Part shown: positions 1-8,808 of the stretch, piece by piece
Numbering within the stretch: the stretch's first letter is position 1
Layout: each line of letters begins with the position of its first letter
IMG/VR virus record: IMGVR_UViG_3300030090_000365
Span: 1-25,989 of that record
Origin: a virus
Direction: 5' to 3' (one strand)
Length of the DNA: 25,989 bases
Notes under the pieces: generated by a model
What the model was told of the DNA's origin: nothing
Database searches by the model: none
The model's input: only the letters and a program-made list of their open reading frames with translations
Program-made: the position numbers and the translations under genes

Positions 1-1736
1 CCTTGTTATTTAGAACACCAGGAGTGGCACAAAGATTAAATAACTTTGAATCTTCTATACACGGTGGTTACAGAAGAATAAGTGGTTTTTCAAAGTTTGG
101 AAGTTCGCAAGTTAGTGGTAGTAATCAATTAGAAGGAATATTTAGATACGCAAAAGGTGTCGTAGCTTGTGCTTCTAGTAATATATTTTATAGTGCTGAT
201 GGTAATAGTTGGACACAAGTAAATAAAGATACGTATCAAACTAAAACAGGAACAGTTGCAGTTACTTCAGGTTCTGCAACAATAACAGGAAGTGGTACAG
301 CTTTTACAACAGAGTTTGCAGTTGGTGATGATATACTAATTAATGGTGAACAATTTTTAGTATTAAGTATTGCTACTGACACTTCAATGACAGCAGATGG
401 AAACTTTGCATCAAGTGCCTCTAGTCAAGCAATAAAGAAAAATGGTGCTACTATTTCACAATTAAATAGTGCAAGTGCAGTATCAAGAGGTTCTCAAAGT
501 CTTTGTGAGTTTACGGTGTATGAAAGTAATAAACAATATGGTAAACTTTACATAGCAGATGGTGAAAATAAAATTGCTGAATTAGTAATAGAAATTACAG
601 ATGCAGGAGTACACACTTATTCATTTAAAGAATTAAATAGGTCAGCTCCTACAGACCCATCTCTAGTAACTATATTTGGTGAAAGATTAATTGTTGCAGG
701 ACAATCAAGTAATCCTCAACAAATTGCATATAGTACAAGACTAACACCAGAAGATTTTACAGGTTCATCTGCAGGTACAGTAGATGTTGGAGACCAGATA
801 GTTGGTATAAAATCTTTTCGTAATAAACTAATTGTATTTTGTAAAAATAGTATTTATCAATTATCAAACTTAGATAGCACAGCAGTTTTATCTTCGGTAA
901 CTAAAAACATTGGATGTGTTAGTGGTAAAACTATTCAAGAGATTGGTGGAGATTTAATATTTTTAGCTCCAGACGGATTAAGAACTATTGCAGGTACAGC
1001 TCGTATTGATGATATCGAGTTAGGTTCTATTAGTAGAAAAATATTACCTGTATTTAGAGATGATGTTTTTCCAAATTTATCTACCATAACTTTTTCAAGT
1101 ATGGTTATAAGAGAAAAAAGTCAGTACAGATTATTTTATTTTAAAAACGGAACAGCTGACTTACAACAAAAAGGTGTTCTTGGAACATTTAAAATATCAT
1201 CACAAGGTGTTCCTTTATATGAGTGGAGTCAAACTACAGGTATTCCTGCTCGTATAACACACTCAGGATTTGATGAAAACGACAATGAAGTTTACTATCA
1301 TGCAACTACAGATGGTAGAGTTTACAATCATGATACTGGAACTAGTTTTGATGGTAGCAATATACCATGCGAATATAAAACACCAGATTTAGATTATGGA
1401 GATTCTGGTGTTCGTAAAACTTTATATTATATTAAAACAAGTATTCGTGCAGAAGGTGCTAATGATAATTTAAAAGTTTTATGTAGATATGATTTTGATG
1501 ATAACAATGTTCCACAACCAACTGAACTATCAATTGGTTCTTTAGCAAGTCCAGCAGTATTTGGTACAGCAGTTTTTGCATCAGCGGTTTTTGGACAAAC
1601 TTTATTTCCACAACAAAAAATAAATTTAACAGGTAGTGGATTTACAAATAATTTTAGAATATCCAGTAATGGTACAGGTTCTTCATATACTGTTTCAGGA
1701 TTTTATGTGGATTACATTCCAGGAGGAAGGATTTAA
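1..1736 (+). CDS. Tail nozzle/tube-like beta-propeller virion protein (5'-partial)
   Basis: The frame is open from base 3 and no credible start with a ribosome binding site is visible, so the gene almost certainly begins upstream of the window; 577 residues are seen. The protein starts with a GVAQRLNNFESSIHGGYRRI segment, as found at the N-terminus of marine podovirus tail proteins. Near residues 80-145 there is a threonine/serine-rich Ig-like insert (TGTVAVTSGSATITGSGTAF). After it come propeller-type strands with ERLIVAGQSSNPQQIAYS, then a conserved block near GCVSGKTIQEIGGDLIFLAP. This arrangement resembles the P22 gp10 / T7 gp12 nozzle class, which closes the tail tube and carries fibres. 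The call rests on domain style and on the fibre genes that follow at once. An AGGAGG inside its last codons serves the next gene, two bases downstream. Confidence 0.65.
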   Translation, partial: LLFRTPGVAQRLNNFESSIHGGYRRISGFSKFGSSQVSGSNQLEGIFRYAKGVVACASSNIFYSADGNSWTQVNKDTYQTKTGTVAVTSGSATITGSGTAFTTEFAVGDDILINGEQFLVLSIATDTSMTADGNFASSASSQAIKKNGATISQLNSASAVSRGSQSLCEFTVYESNKQYGKLYIADGENKIAELVIEITDAGVHTYSFKELNRSAPTDPSLVTIFGERLIVAGQSSNPQQIAYSTRLTPEDFTGSSAGTVDVGDQIVGIKSFRNKLIVFCKNSIYQLSNLDSTAVLSSVTKNIGCVSGKTIQEIGGDLIFLAPDGLRTIAGTARIDDIELGSISRKILPVFRDDVFPNLSTITFSSMVIREKSQYRLFYFKNGTADLQQKGVLGTFKISSQGVPLYEWSQTTGIPARITHSGFDENDNEVYYHATTDGRVYNHDTGTSFDGSNIPCEYKTPDLDYGDSGVRKTLYYIKTSIRAEGANDNLKVLCRYDFDDNNVPQPTELSIGSLASPAVFGTAVFASAVFGQTLFPQQKINLTGSGFTNNFRISSNGTGSSYTVSGFYVDYIPGGRI

Positions 1737-1738
1737 AT

Positions 1739-4612
1739 ATGGCGGCATACACTAGACAGAGTTCATTTTCAGATGGAGATACTATTAGTGCATCATTGTT
1801 TAACAATGAATATGATGCATTAGCAGCAGCATTTGTAAATACAAGTGGACACAAACACGATGGTACAACTGGTGAAGGTCCAGTTATAGGTGTATTAGGT
1901 GATGCTAGTGTAGCAGTTCCTCTTAATAAAATTTTAATTGATTCGACTAATGACCACCTTGAATTTTATGTAGATGTTTCTTCATCTTCAGTTCAACAAC
2001 TTTATATTGCTGATGGTTTAATTGCTCCTGTTACAGATAGTGATGTTGACCTAGGCACTTCCTCTCTTTATTTTAAAAATGCATATATTGATTCTATAAC
2101 TACTACAGGTAATGTAGCAGTAGGTGGTAACTTAACTGTTACTGGTACAACTACATTTAATGGTGGCACACTAACTCTTGGTGATGCTGATACTGATAAC
2201 ATTGTATTTGGTGGTGAAGTAGATTCTAATATTATTCCAGATGATGATGGAACTCATGACTTAGGTAGTTCTACAAAAGAGTGGAAAGATATTTATATTG
2301 ATGGTGTTGCGTATTTAGATGAAATTAATTTTAATGGAACAGCTATTACATCTACAGCTGCAGAACTTAATATACTTGATGGCGTAACAGCTACAGCTTC
2401 AGAATTAAATTATAGTGATACAGGAGCTGCAGTTGGAACAGTAGTTGCTAGTAAAGTTGTAACAGTTGACTCTAATAAAGATGCTTCATCTTTTAGAAAT
2501 GTAACTTTAACTGGAGAACTTTCCGCAGCAACTTTAGATATTTCTAGTGATGTTGATATAGATGGAACTTCTAATTTAGATGATACAGATATTGATGGAA
2601 CATTAGTAGTAGATGGTACAAACATTTCATTAGACAGTACTTCAACTTTAAATATAGATAACTCTAATACATCTAACGGTATTACTATTGGTACTGCAAC
2701 TTCAGGTGTACCTATTTCTATTGGACATACAACTTCTGAAACAACAATAAATGATAACTTAACTGTTACAGGAGATTTAACCGTAAGTGGCACAACAACA
2801 ACTGTATCTTCTACAACTGTTGCTGTAGCAGATTCATTATTAAAACTTGCAAAAGACCAAGGTACTAGTGCAGATGCTGTAGACTTTGGATTCTATGGTC
2901 AGTACGGTGTAGGCGGAACTGCTAAGTATGCAGGTGTATTTAGAGACCAAAGTGTTGCAGGAGACCCTTTTACATTCTTTGATGATTTACAAGCAGAACC
3001 AGGCACTACTGTTAATACTGGTGGTACTGGTTATGATTTAGCTGACATTGCAGCAGGTGGAGCTACCTTTGCAGATGATGTTGTAATTACTGGAGACCTT
3101 ACAGTATCTGGTGATGACATTACTATGGGTACAAATACTGCTGGTCATGTTATGGTTGCAGACGGTGCTAACTTTAATCCAGTAGCAATATCTGGTGATG
3201 TTACAATAGCGTCTTCAGGTGCTGTAACAATTGCAAGTGGTGCAGTAGAAACTGCTATGCTTAATGCAAATGTTGTTAGTGGTCAAACTGCAATTACTTC
3301 ATCAGATGTAAGCTCTTCTGATGATAGTTTATTACTACATGATAATGATGCAGGTGCACTTAAAAAAGTAACTGTTGCTAATCTTATTTCTAGTGCAGGT
3401 GGATTAACAGATGTTATTGCTGATACAACTCCACAGCTTGGTGGTAATCTTGATACCAATTCTCATAATATACTTATTGACGATGCACATTTTATTGGAG
3501 ACGAAAATGGTAATGAACAAATAATATTCCAAACAACTTCTTCTGCAGTTAACCAAATTGATGTAACAAATGCTGCAACAGGTAATTCACCTGAGATATC
3601 TGCAACAGGTGATGATACAAACATCAGTTTAAAATTAACACCTAAAGGTTCAGGACAAGTTTTACTTGATGGTAATGTAGGTATTGAGTCTGGTACTATT
3701 GATTTAAAAAACTCAGGTTCAAGGTCTAAAATTAATTTTTATTGTGAGTCAGGTAATGCTCATGCACAATCACTTCAAGCTGCACCTCACTCAGCAAGTG
3801 CATCTAATACTTTAACACTACCAAGCACAGGTGGTGACGTTGATTTAGTTTCTACAGCATCAACTGCTACACTTACAAACAAATCAATAGACTCTGACAA
3901 CAACACTATTACAAACATTGTAAACGCAGATATAAAAGCAAGTGCAGGAATTGTTGATACAAAACTAGCTACTATATCTACAGCAGGTAAAGTTGACATA
4001 GGTGCACTAGAGATTGACGGTGCAACTGAAATGAGTGCAGCATTAGTAGATGCTGACTTGTTTATTGTTGATGATGGTGCAAATGGTACAGAAAAATCAA
4101 TGTTAGCATCAAGAATAAAAACATATGTTGGTGCAGAAGCAGGAGCATTTAGCATTAGCAATTTAGATATTGATGGTGGTACAGACATAGGAGAAGCATT
4201 AGTAGATGCAGATTTATTAGTAGTTGATAATGGTGCTGGCGGTACTAATAGAAAAATGGAAGCATCAAGACTTCAGACTTATATTGAAGGAAAGATTAGT
4301 GGTGACATAACAATTTCAAGTGGCACAGCTGCTATCGGTAGCGGAGTTATTGTAAATGACGATATTAACTCTAGTGCTGCTATTGCAGACTCTAAATTAG
4401 CTACAATATCTACAGCAGATAAAGTTTCAGGAGCAGCTATTCAAGTAGATGGAGCTACTGACGGAACAGGGATTACTATAGCTGATTCAGACAAATTAAT
4501 AGTAGATGATGCAGGAGCTACTAAATATGTGAATGCATCTCAGCTAAAAACATACGCATCTGGAGATTCTGCATCTGCAGGATTTGCAGTAGCAATGGCA
4601 ATCGCATTGTAA
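1739..4612 (+). CDS. Long tail fibre protein
   Basis: A 957-residue repetitive, Ser/Thr/Gly/Asp-rich protein. The N-terminus (TRQSSFSDGDTISASLFNNE, then GHKHDGTTGEG) matches the virion-attachment head of marine phage fibres. The shaft contains AAELNILDGVTATASELN-type repeats around residues 204-222, a beta-helical fibre motif shared with T4-like long fibres, plus LTVTGTTT / LTVSGTTTT strands. A 39-codon unit is repeated near the C-terminus (4013-4129 and 4169-4285), with a third degenerate copy after it. The end, GFAVAMAIAL, is a common fibre terminus. A DVDLGTSSLYFK box at about residues 101-112 recurs in the 354-aa fibre at 8809. AGGAGG lies about ten bases before the ATG. It probably trimerises and contacts the host envelope; the receptor is unknown. 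Confidence 0.85.
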   Translation: MAAYTRQSSFSDGDTISASLFNNEYDALAAAFVNTSGHKHDGTTGEGPVIGVLGDASVAVPLNKILIDSTNDHLEFYVDVSSSSVQQLYIADGLIAPVTDSDVDLGTSSLYFKNAYIDSITTTGNVAVGGNLTVTGTTTFNGGTLTLGDADTDNIVFGGEVDSNIIPDDDGTHDLGSSTKEWKDIYIDGVAYLDEINFNGTAITSTAAELNILDGVTATASELNYSDTGAAVGTVVASKVVTVDSNKDASSFRNVTLTGELSAATLDISSDVDIDGTSNLDDTDIDGTLVVDGTNISLDSTSTLNIDNSNTSNGITIGTATSGVPISIGHTTSETTINDNLTVTGDLTVSGTTTTVSSTTVAVADSLLKLAKDQGTSADAVDFGFYGQYGVGGTAKYAGVFRDQSVAGDPFTFFDDLQAEPGTTVNTGGTGYDLADIAAGGATFADDVVITGDLTVSGDDITMGTNTAGHVMVADGANFNPVAISGDVTIASSGAVTIASGAVETAMLNANVVSGQTAITSSDVSSSDDSLLLHDNDAGALKKVTVANLISSAGGLTDVIADTTPQLGGNLDTNSHNILIDDAHFIGDENGNEQIIFQTTSSAVNQIDVTNAATGNSPEISATGDDTNISLKLTPKGSGQVLLDGNVGIESGTIDLKNSGSRSKINFYCESGNAHAQSLQAAPHSASASNTLTLPSTGGDVDLVSTASTATLTNKSIDSDNNTITNIVNADIKASAGIVDTKLATISTAGKVDIGALEIDGATEMSAALVDADLFIVDDGANGTEKSMLASRIKTYVGAEAGAFSISNLDIDGGTDIGEALVDADLLVVDNGAGGTNRKMEASRLQTYIEGKISGDITISSGTAAIGSGVIVNDDINSSAAIADSKLATISTADKVSGAAIQVDGATDGTGITIADSDKLIVDDAGATKYVNASQLKTYASGDSASAGFAVAMAIAL
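4013..4285 (+). repeat. Duplicated 39-codon unit in the long fibre
   Basis: Two 117-base units at 4013-4129 and 4169-4285 encode related segments. They begin IDGATEMSAALVDADLFIVD and IDGGTDIGEALVDADLLVVD, and end ASRIKTYV and ASRLQTYI. A degenerate third copy follows at about 4440-4559 (IADSDKLIVDDAG ... ASQLKTY). The protein similarity is high and the DNA is only moderately similar, so the duplication is old or under diversifying change. It probably sets the length of the distal fibre. Confidence 0.8.
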
Positions 4613-4619
4613 AAAAAGG

Positions 4620-4648
4620 TTGACAAATATTAATAAATATGGTATAAT
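4620..4648 (+). promoter_or_regulatory. Consensus sigma-70 promoter with extended -10
   Basis: TTGACA at 4620-4625, a 17-base spacer, then TATAAT at 4643-4648, preceded by TGG (an extended -10). It lies directly after the long-fibre stop codon and 24 bases before the next ATG. Both hexamers are perfect. The same design recurs at 24235-24263, including the ATGG before the -10. Confidence 0.88.
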
Positions 4649-4671
4649 ATAATAACTAAGGAGTAAACACA

Positions 4672-5001
4672 ATGGCACAGGATTTTGAAAGAGTTTTAAA
4701 GCAAAATATTGGTACATCTGCTACTGAAGTAAGAGCAGCAGCTAATAGTGATGATGCTATTATTGGTATGCGTTTTGCTAATAAAACAGGTTCAACTGTA
4801 ACTGTTGATGCTACTGTTAAAAACTCATCAACTAGCTACTATCTAATTAAAGATGCCCCTGTACCAGCAGGTGGTTCTTTAGAACTAATTGATGGTGGCT
4901 CAAAAGTAGTATTACAGTCAGGAGACTCAGTAGAGGCTCTTTGTGATACAGCTAGTGCAGTTGATGTAATTTTATCAGTTGTTGATTCAATTAGTACATA
5001 A
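4672..5001 (+). CDS. Small virion-type protein of marine phages
   Basis: 109 residues with no signal peptide or membrane segment. The pattern DDAIIGMRFANKTGSTVTVD, then SSTSYYLIKDAPVPAGGSLE, LIDGGSKVVLQSGDS and a final ILSVVDSIST, is one I recognise from cyanophage and pelagiphage virion gene clusters. It looks like a compact beta-sandwich, perhaps a decoration or fibre-associated protein; no function is proven. It starts after a good AAGGAG eight bases upstream and has its own consensus promoter at 4620, which suggests a higher dose than that of the neighbouring fibre genes. Confidence 0.75.
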   Translation: MAQDFERVLKQNIGTSATEVRAAANSDDAIIGMRFANKTGSTVTVDATVKNSSTSYYLIKDAPVPAGGSLELIDGGSKVVLQSGDSVEALCDTASAVDVILSVVDSIST

Positions 5002-5018
5002 TTTAAGGAGATAATATA

Positions 5019-6146
5019 ATGGTTCAAAGAGTACCTCAAAGCGGTATATCAGGTAATAGTACTTTTAAAAACATGATAACAAATGGTGATATGCAAATAT
5101 CACAAAGAGGAACATCTTTTGCATCTTTGGGAGATGGTGATGGAGGAACATATACTTTAGATAGGTATGGATTTCACGAAGAAGGGAGTTTTGGAGCTGC
5201 TGAAGCTACTATAACACAAGACACTGATGTTCCAACAGGCGAGGGTTTTGCAAAATCTTTGAAAGTAGTTTGTGCAACTGTTGACACTTCCATTGCAACC
5301 AACACAATAAACTACATTAGTCAAAAATTTGAAGGTCAAATGCTACAGCATTTAGCTAAAGGCACATCAGGAGCTAAAAGCACTACTTTATCTTTTTGGT
5401 GTAAATCTAATTTAACTAGTACATTTACAATAAATTTTATAGACATGGATAATACAAGACTGTTTAGCACGAGTTACTCTCTTGCTTCAGCTAATACTTG
5501 GGAAAAAATTACAATAAACGTTCCAGCAGACACAACTGGTGCTTTAGATAATGATAATGCTTCAAGTTATAGAATAAATTGGAATTTACAGGCAGGCACT
5601 GATAAAACAGGTGGAGCATTAACTACAGCTTGGGAAGCACAAGCAGAGGGAGATAGAGCGGTTGGTCAAACTAATTTTTATTCAAGCACAAGTAACAACT
5701 GGTACATAACTGGAGTTCAATGGGAGGTAGGAGACCAAGCCACAGACTTTGAACGTTTACCACATGATGTTCAATTAACTAGATGCTGCAGATATTATTG
5801 GAAACCTGTTCAAGGAAACTCTAGTACAAGTGAATATGTAGGATTGGGAGATTTTTACTCATCAACTCAGGTTGATACAGATTTTAGGCACATTACACCA
5901 ATGAGAACACAACCAACCTTAGACCAAGGAACGGGCACAGATTATTATAAGTATTATTATGGTCAAACAGCTGATGGCACAGTTGATGGAGCTTGGACTT
6001 ATTGGATTGGTAATGAACACATTAGTTCGATATATGCAACAGCGAGTGATGCGGTAGGTACAAGTAATGCTGGAAAAGCTTGTAGAATAATAGCTCAAAC
6101 CACTGGTGGAGCAAGTGCTTACATTGCACTTAATGCAGAATTATAG
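5019..6146 (+). CDS. Tail fibre/adhesin with jelly-roll-like body and tip
   Basis: 375 residues. The N-terminal block (NGDMQISQRGTSFASLGDGD, then YTLDRYGF) and the middle (STTLSFWCKSNLTSTFTINF) resemble carbohydrate-binding jelly-roll domains found in marine phage fibres. The segment at about residues 234-260, with QWEVGDQATDFERLPHDVQL followed by TRCCRYYWKP, matches the widespread fibre-tip signature EVG..ATPFE...ELA.C.RYY. It probably acts as a receptor-binding protein. It starts at an ATG seven bases after TAAGGAGA. The next gene, a 65-aa protein, follows after eight bases and may be a partner. Confidence 0.8.
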   Translation: MVQRVPQSGISGNSTFKNMITNGDMQISQRGTSFASLGDGDGGTYTLDRYGFHEEGSFGAAEATITQDTDVPTGEGFAKSLKVVCATVDTSIATNTINYISQKFEGQMLQHLAKGTSGAKSTTLSFWCKSNLTSTFTINFIDMDNTRLFSTSYSLASANTWEKITINVPADTTGALDNDNASSYRINWNLQAGTDKTGGALTTAWEAQAEGDRAVGQTNFYSSTSNNWYITGVQWEVGDQATDFERLPHDVQLTRCCRYYWKPVQGNSSTSEYVGLGDFYSSTQVDTDFRHITPMRTQPTLDQGTGTDYYKYYYGQTADGTVDGAWTYWIGNEHISSIYATASDAVGTSNAGKACRIIAQTTGGASAYIALNAEL

Positions 6147-6154
6147 GAGAAAAT

Positions 6155-6352
6155 ATGTTTGAAGGATGCACAATAAAAAAACAAAAAGACCCTCACACAG
6201 AAAGTGTAAATGTCATTAACGTAACTTACCCAGCAAATGGAGATGGAATGGTCAGGGTTTTATCTGTTCCAATGAATCCTGACAACGCAGACTATCAAAA
6301 CATTCTTGAGTGGGAAAAAATAGAAGGTAACACAATAGAGGAGGCTGATTAA
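6155..6352 (+). CDS. Small fibre-associated protein (tail-fibre assembly-like end)
   Basis: 65 residues, with AGGAG before the ATG. The C-terminal stretch NADYQNILEWEKIEGNTIEE resembles the short motif (DYQ..L.WV.EGN) found at the end of phage tail-fibre assembly and XkdW-like proteins. It sits between two fibre genes and its stop overlaps the next start by one base (TAATG). A role in folding or attaching a neighbouring fibre is inferred from position only. Confidence 0.6.
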   Translation: MFEGCTIKKQKDPHTESVNVINVTYPANGDGMVRVLSVPMNPDNADYQNILEWEKIEGNTIEEAD

Positions 6353-7929
6353 TGGCATATATAGGACAAGGATTACCAGCTGATGTTTTTGCAGGTTTTA
6401 CTATTGACAAGTTTACTGGAACTGGTGTAGCTAGTCAAACATTAACATTATCTAAAGCACCACTTGGTGAAACAGCTTTATTAGTAACTATTGATGGAGT
6501 TGTACAAGAACCAACTGATGACTTTACAGTGTCAGGAACAACAGTAACATTAGTAGGTACAGCACCTCTTAATTCAGAAATAAATGTTACTCATCTATCA
6601 GGAACAGTACCAAACACACTAGCATCAGCAGTAGATGTTAATGGATTATCTGATGGTATTATTCTCGATGCAGATGCCGATACAACAATAAGTGCTGACA
6701 CTGATGACCAGATAGATTTTAAAGCAGGCGGCACTGACACTTTATTTGTTACAAACGGTAAAGTGGGTATAACAAATGCACCTGATTTAGGAGTTGGTTT
6801 ACATATTAAAACTGCTGATACAAGTGGCACAGTTAGCACAAACGCAGATGAGCTAGTTATAGAAGGCACTAGAAGCGGCATGACTTTTTTAGCTGCTAAT
6901 GATGATTTTTCTTATATAAATTTTGGTGATGATGGAGGTGCTGATAGAGGGTCAATAAGATATTCACACGCGTCTGATGCATTAACTATCAATACTGGTG
7001 CAACAGAAGTAGCCTCATTTCACACAGACGGAATCGTTTTTAATGAAGGAAATAATGACCAAAACTTTAGAGTAGAGGGTGATGGTAACATAAATTTATT
7101 GTTTGTCGATGCTGGTGTAGATTCTATTTATATTAATGCTTCTGCTCAAATATCAGATGAAAAGTTTTTAGTTAATAATAATGATAATAGTAAAGGAACA
7201 ATTTCTAGATGTACAAGTGGCTCACAAGTTCATGACACAGTGCATTTTGATGCTAACAGAGCAGGTTCGTCTGCTTATAATTTTGTAAGAATACAATCAG
7301 GAAACTTTAGTGATTCTGAGTTTATTCTTACTGGCGAGGGCAACGCTTATGCTGACGGCTCTTGGAACGGTGGTGGTGCAGATTACGCAGAGTATTTTGA
7401 ATGGAAAGATGGCAACACCTCTGATGAAGATAGAGTTGGTTGCTCAGTAGTTCTTGATGGTAACAAAATTGTTAAAGCTACAGATAGTGATGACGCTTCT
7501 AAAATTATTGGAGTTATATCTGCTAATCCAGCAGTCACAGGTGACTCTGATATAGAACAATGGTTGCATAAATATGAAAGAGATGAGTTAAATCGTTTTA
7601 TTTGGGAAGATTATGAAAGTGTAATATGGTTTGATGAAAAAAACAAAGATACTTTTTATCATGTAGACCGAGTGCCTGATGGTGTGACAATACCTGATGA
7701 TGCAATCTACTATCGAACAGAAGATGATGGTGTTACTAAATTAAAACGCAAAAAATTAAATCCAGCTTATGACGAATCTAAAACTTATGTATCAAGAAAA
7801 GATAGAAAAGAATGGGATACTGTTGGTCTTATGGGTAAACTAAGAATTAAAAAAGGACAACCTACAGGAACAAACTGGATTAAAATGAGAGATATTTCTG
7901 AAACAATAGAGGAGTGGTTAGTAAGATGA
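6352..7929 (+). CDS. Tail fibre with C-terminal Peptidase_G2 autoprotease/chaperone
   Basis: 525 residues. Residues 1-85 form an attachment domain starting MAYIGQG, related to the N-terminus of the fibre at 8809. A shaft follows with ADTDDQIDFKAGGTD, a box also shared with that fibre. From about residue 335, GGADYAEYFEWKDGN, then VVLDGNKIVKA, KIIGVISANPAVTGDSD and NRFIWEDYESV match the Peptidase_G2 family. These are intramolecular chaperones of Bacillus phage neck appendages (phi29/GA-1 gp12 type) that help the trimer fold and then cut themselves off. The C-terminal 190 residues are therefore probably absent from the mature virion. A GAGGAGG precedes the ATG, which overlaps the previous stop. 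Confidence 0.85.
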   Translation: MAYIGQGLPADVFAGFTIDKFTGTGVASQTLTLSKAPLGETALLVTIDGVVQEPTDDFTVSGTTVTLVGTAPLNSEINVTHLSGTVPNTLASAVDVNGLSDGIILDADADTTISADTDDQIDFKAGGTDTLFVTNGKVGITNAPDLGVGLHIKTADTSGTVSTNADELVIEGTRSGMTFLAANDDFSYINFGDDGGADRGSIRYSHASDALTINTGATEVASFHTDGIVFNEGNNDQNFRVEGDGNINLLFVDAGVDSIYINASAQISDEKFLVNNNDNSKGTISRCTSGSQVHDTVHFDANRAGSSAYNFVRIQSGNFSDSEFILTGEGNAYADGSWNGGGADYAEYFEWKDGNTSDEDRVGCSVVLDGNKIVKATDSDDASKIIGVISANPAVTGDSDIEQWLHKYERDELNRFIWEDYESVIWFDEKNKDTFYHVDRVPDGVTIPDDAIYYRTEDDGVTKLKRKKLNPAYDESKTYVSRKDRKEWDTVGLMGKLRIKKGQPTGTNWIKMRDISETIEEWLVR

Positions 7930-8438
7930 GCCAGACACAGGTAGAGAGATTATTTATAAAAGATAGAACGTCATTAATGACAGATGTTTTTAGACTGACC
8001 ACCACTTTAACTACAACAGACTCTGATATTACAGCGAATCTAGAAAGAGCAGATGATGCAACAATAGGTAAGTTGGGTGGTAATATGACAGAGAGTTCTG
8101 GTGTTTTTACTTTTCCATCCACTGGCATCTATAAAATTACATATATAGTTACAGGATTTAGAGATGGAGAAAGTCGTTATGCTGGTATGCAAATTTATGG
8201 CACTGCTAATAATGGAACAGCTTGGGATTCACTAGCTTTAAGTTATGAAGGAGCAACTAATGCAGATGCAAATGATGCTTTTAGTTTCACAATGGTAGCC
8301 ACTAGTTTTTTTGATGTTACAGATACTTCAACACATAAAATAAAATTTTATGTAAACGCTGCTGCTAACTGTGGCTTTAGAGGTGATACTGATAGAAATA
8401 ACACATGTATGATTTTTGAAAGAGTAGGAGACACATAA
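7926..8438 (+). CDS. C1q/TNF-like jelly-roll virion protein
   Basis: 170 residues from ATG 7926, which overlaps the previous stop as ATGA and has GAGGAG twelve bases upstream. The GTG at 7914 is a worse start because it lies within that ribosome binding site. The core GVFTFPSTGIYKITYIVTGF, followed by alternating strands and a final CMIFERVG, matches the C1q-like trimeric jelly-roll pattern (G.FT.P..G.Y.......) common in phage adhesins and structural proteins. It may form a short fibre, a cap or a fibre tip. The following 121-aa gene may be its partner. Confidence 0.72.
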   Translation: MSQTQVERLFIKDRTSLMTDVFRLTTTLTTTDSDITANLERADDATIGKLGGNMTESSGVFTFPSTGIYKITYIVTGFRDGESRYAGMQIYGTANNGTAWDSLALSYEGATNADANDAFSFTMVATSFFDVTDTSTHKIKFYVNAAANCGFRGDTDRNNTCMIFERVGDT

Positions 8439-8439
8439 G

Positions 8440-8805
8440 ATGAGAGAAGACGGTAGACCAAATCACATAGAAGATTACTTAGTGCAACTGCATACACAGC
8501 AATGGTTTGGTTGGAGCGATAGTAAAAATAAAATATATGCAAATTTAATTTTGCATCCAAAAATTTATGATGCAAGTTCTAAAGGTCTTGTTGATAATCC
8601 ACATTCAAAACCATCAGAAACAGATTGCACTAACGGCTTAAAAGCATTGCAAGATGCATGGGACTTAGAGCATGACTCTTACAAGTCTAAGCGTAGAGCA
8701 GAATACCCAAGCATTGCAGACCAACTAGATGATATATACCATAATGGTATTGATGATTGGAAAAATACAATTAAATCAATTAAAGATAAATATCCAAAGG
8801 AATAA
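8440..8805 (+). CDS. Conserved small protein of the fibre cluster
   Basis: 121 residues with AGGAG nine bases before the ATG. It has no signal or membrane segment. The last third, AEYPSIADQLDDIYHNGIDD then W.NTIK.IKDKYPKE, is a helical motif often seen at the end of small proteins lying next to marine phage fibre genes. The middle has a charged DAWDLEHDSYKSKRRAEY helix. A role as assembly factor or chaperone for a fibre is plausible, but only by position. Confidence 0.65.
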   Translation: MREDGRPNHIEDYLVQLHTQQWFGWSDSKNKIYANLILHPKIYDASSKGLVDNPHSKPSETDCTNGLKALQDAWDLEHDSYKSKRRAEYPSIADQLDDIYHNGIDDWKNTIKSIKDKYPKE

Positions 8806-8808
8806 AAC

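Noticed and set aside
7914-7925. GTG start for the C1q-like protein
   Set aside because: It lies inside the GAGGAG ribosome site; ATG 7926 has correct spacing and the usual ATGA overlap.
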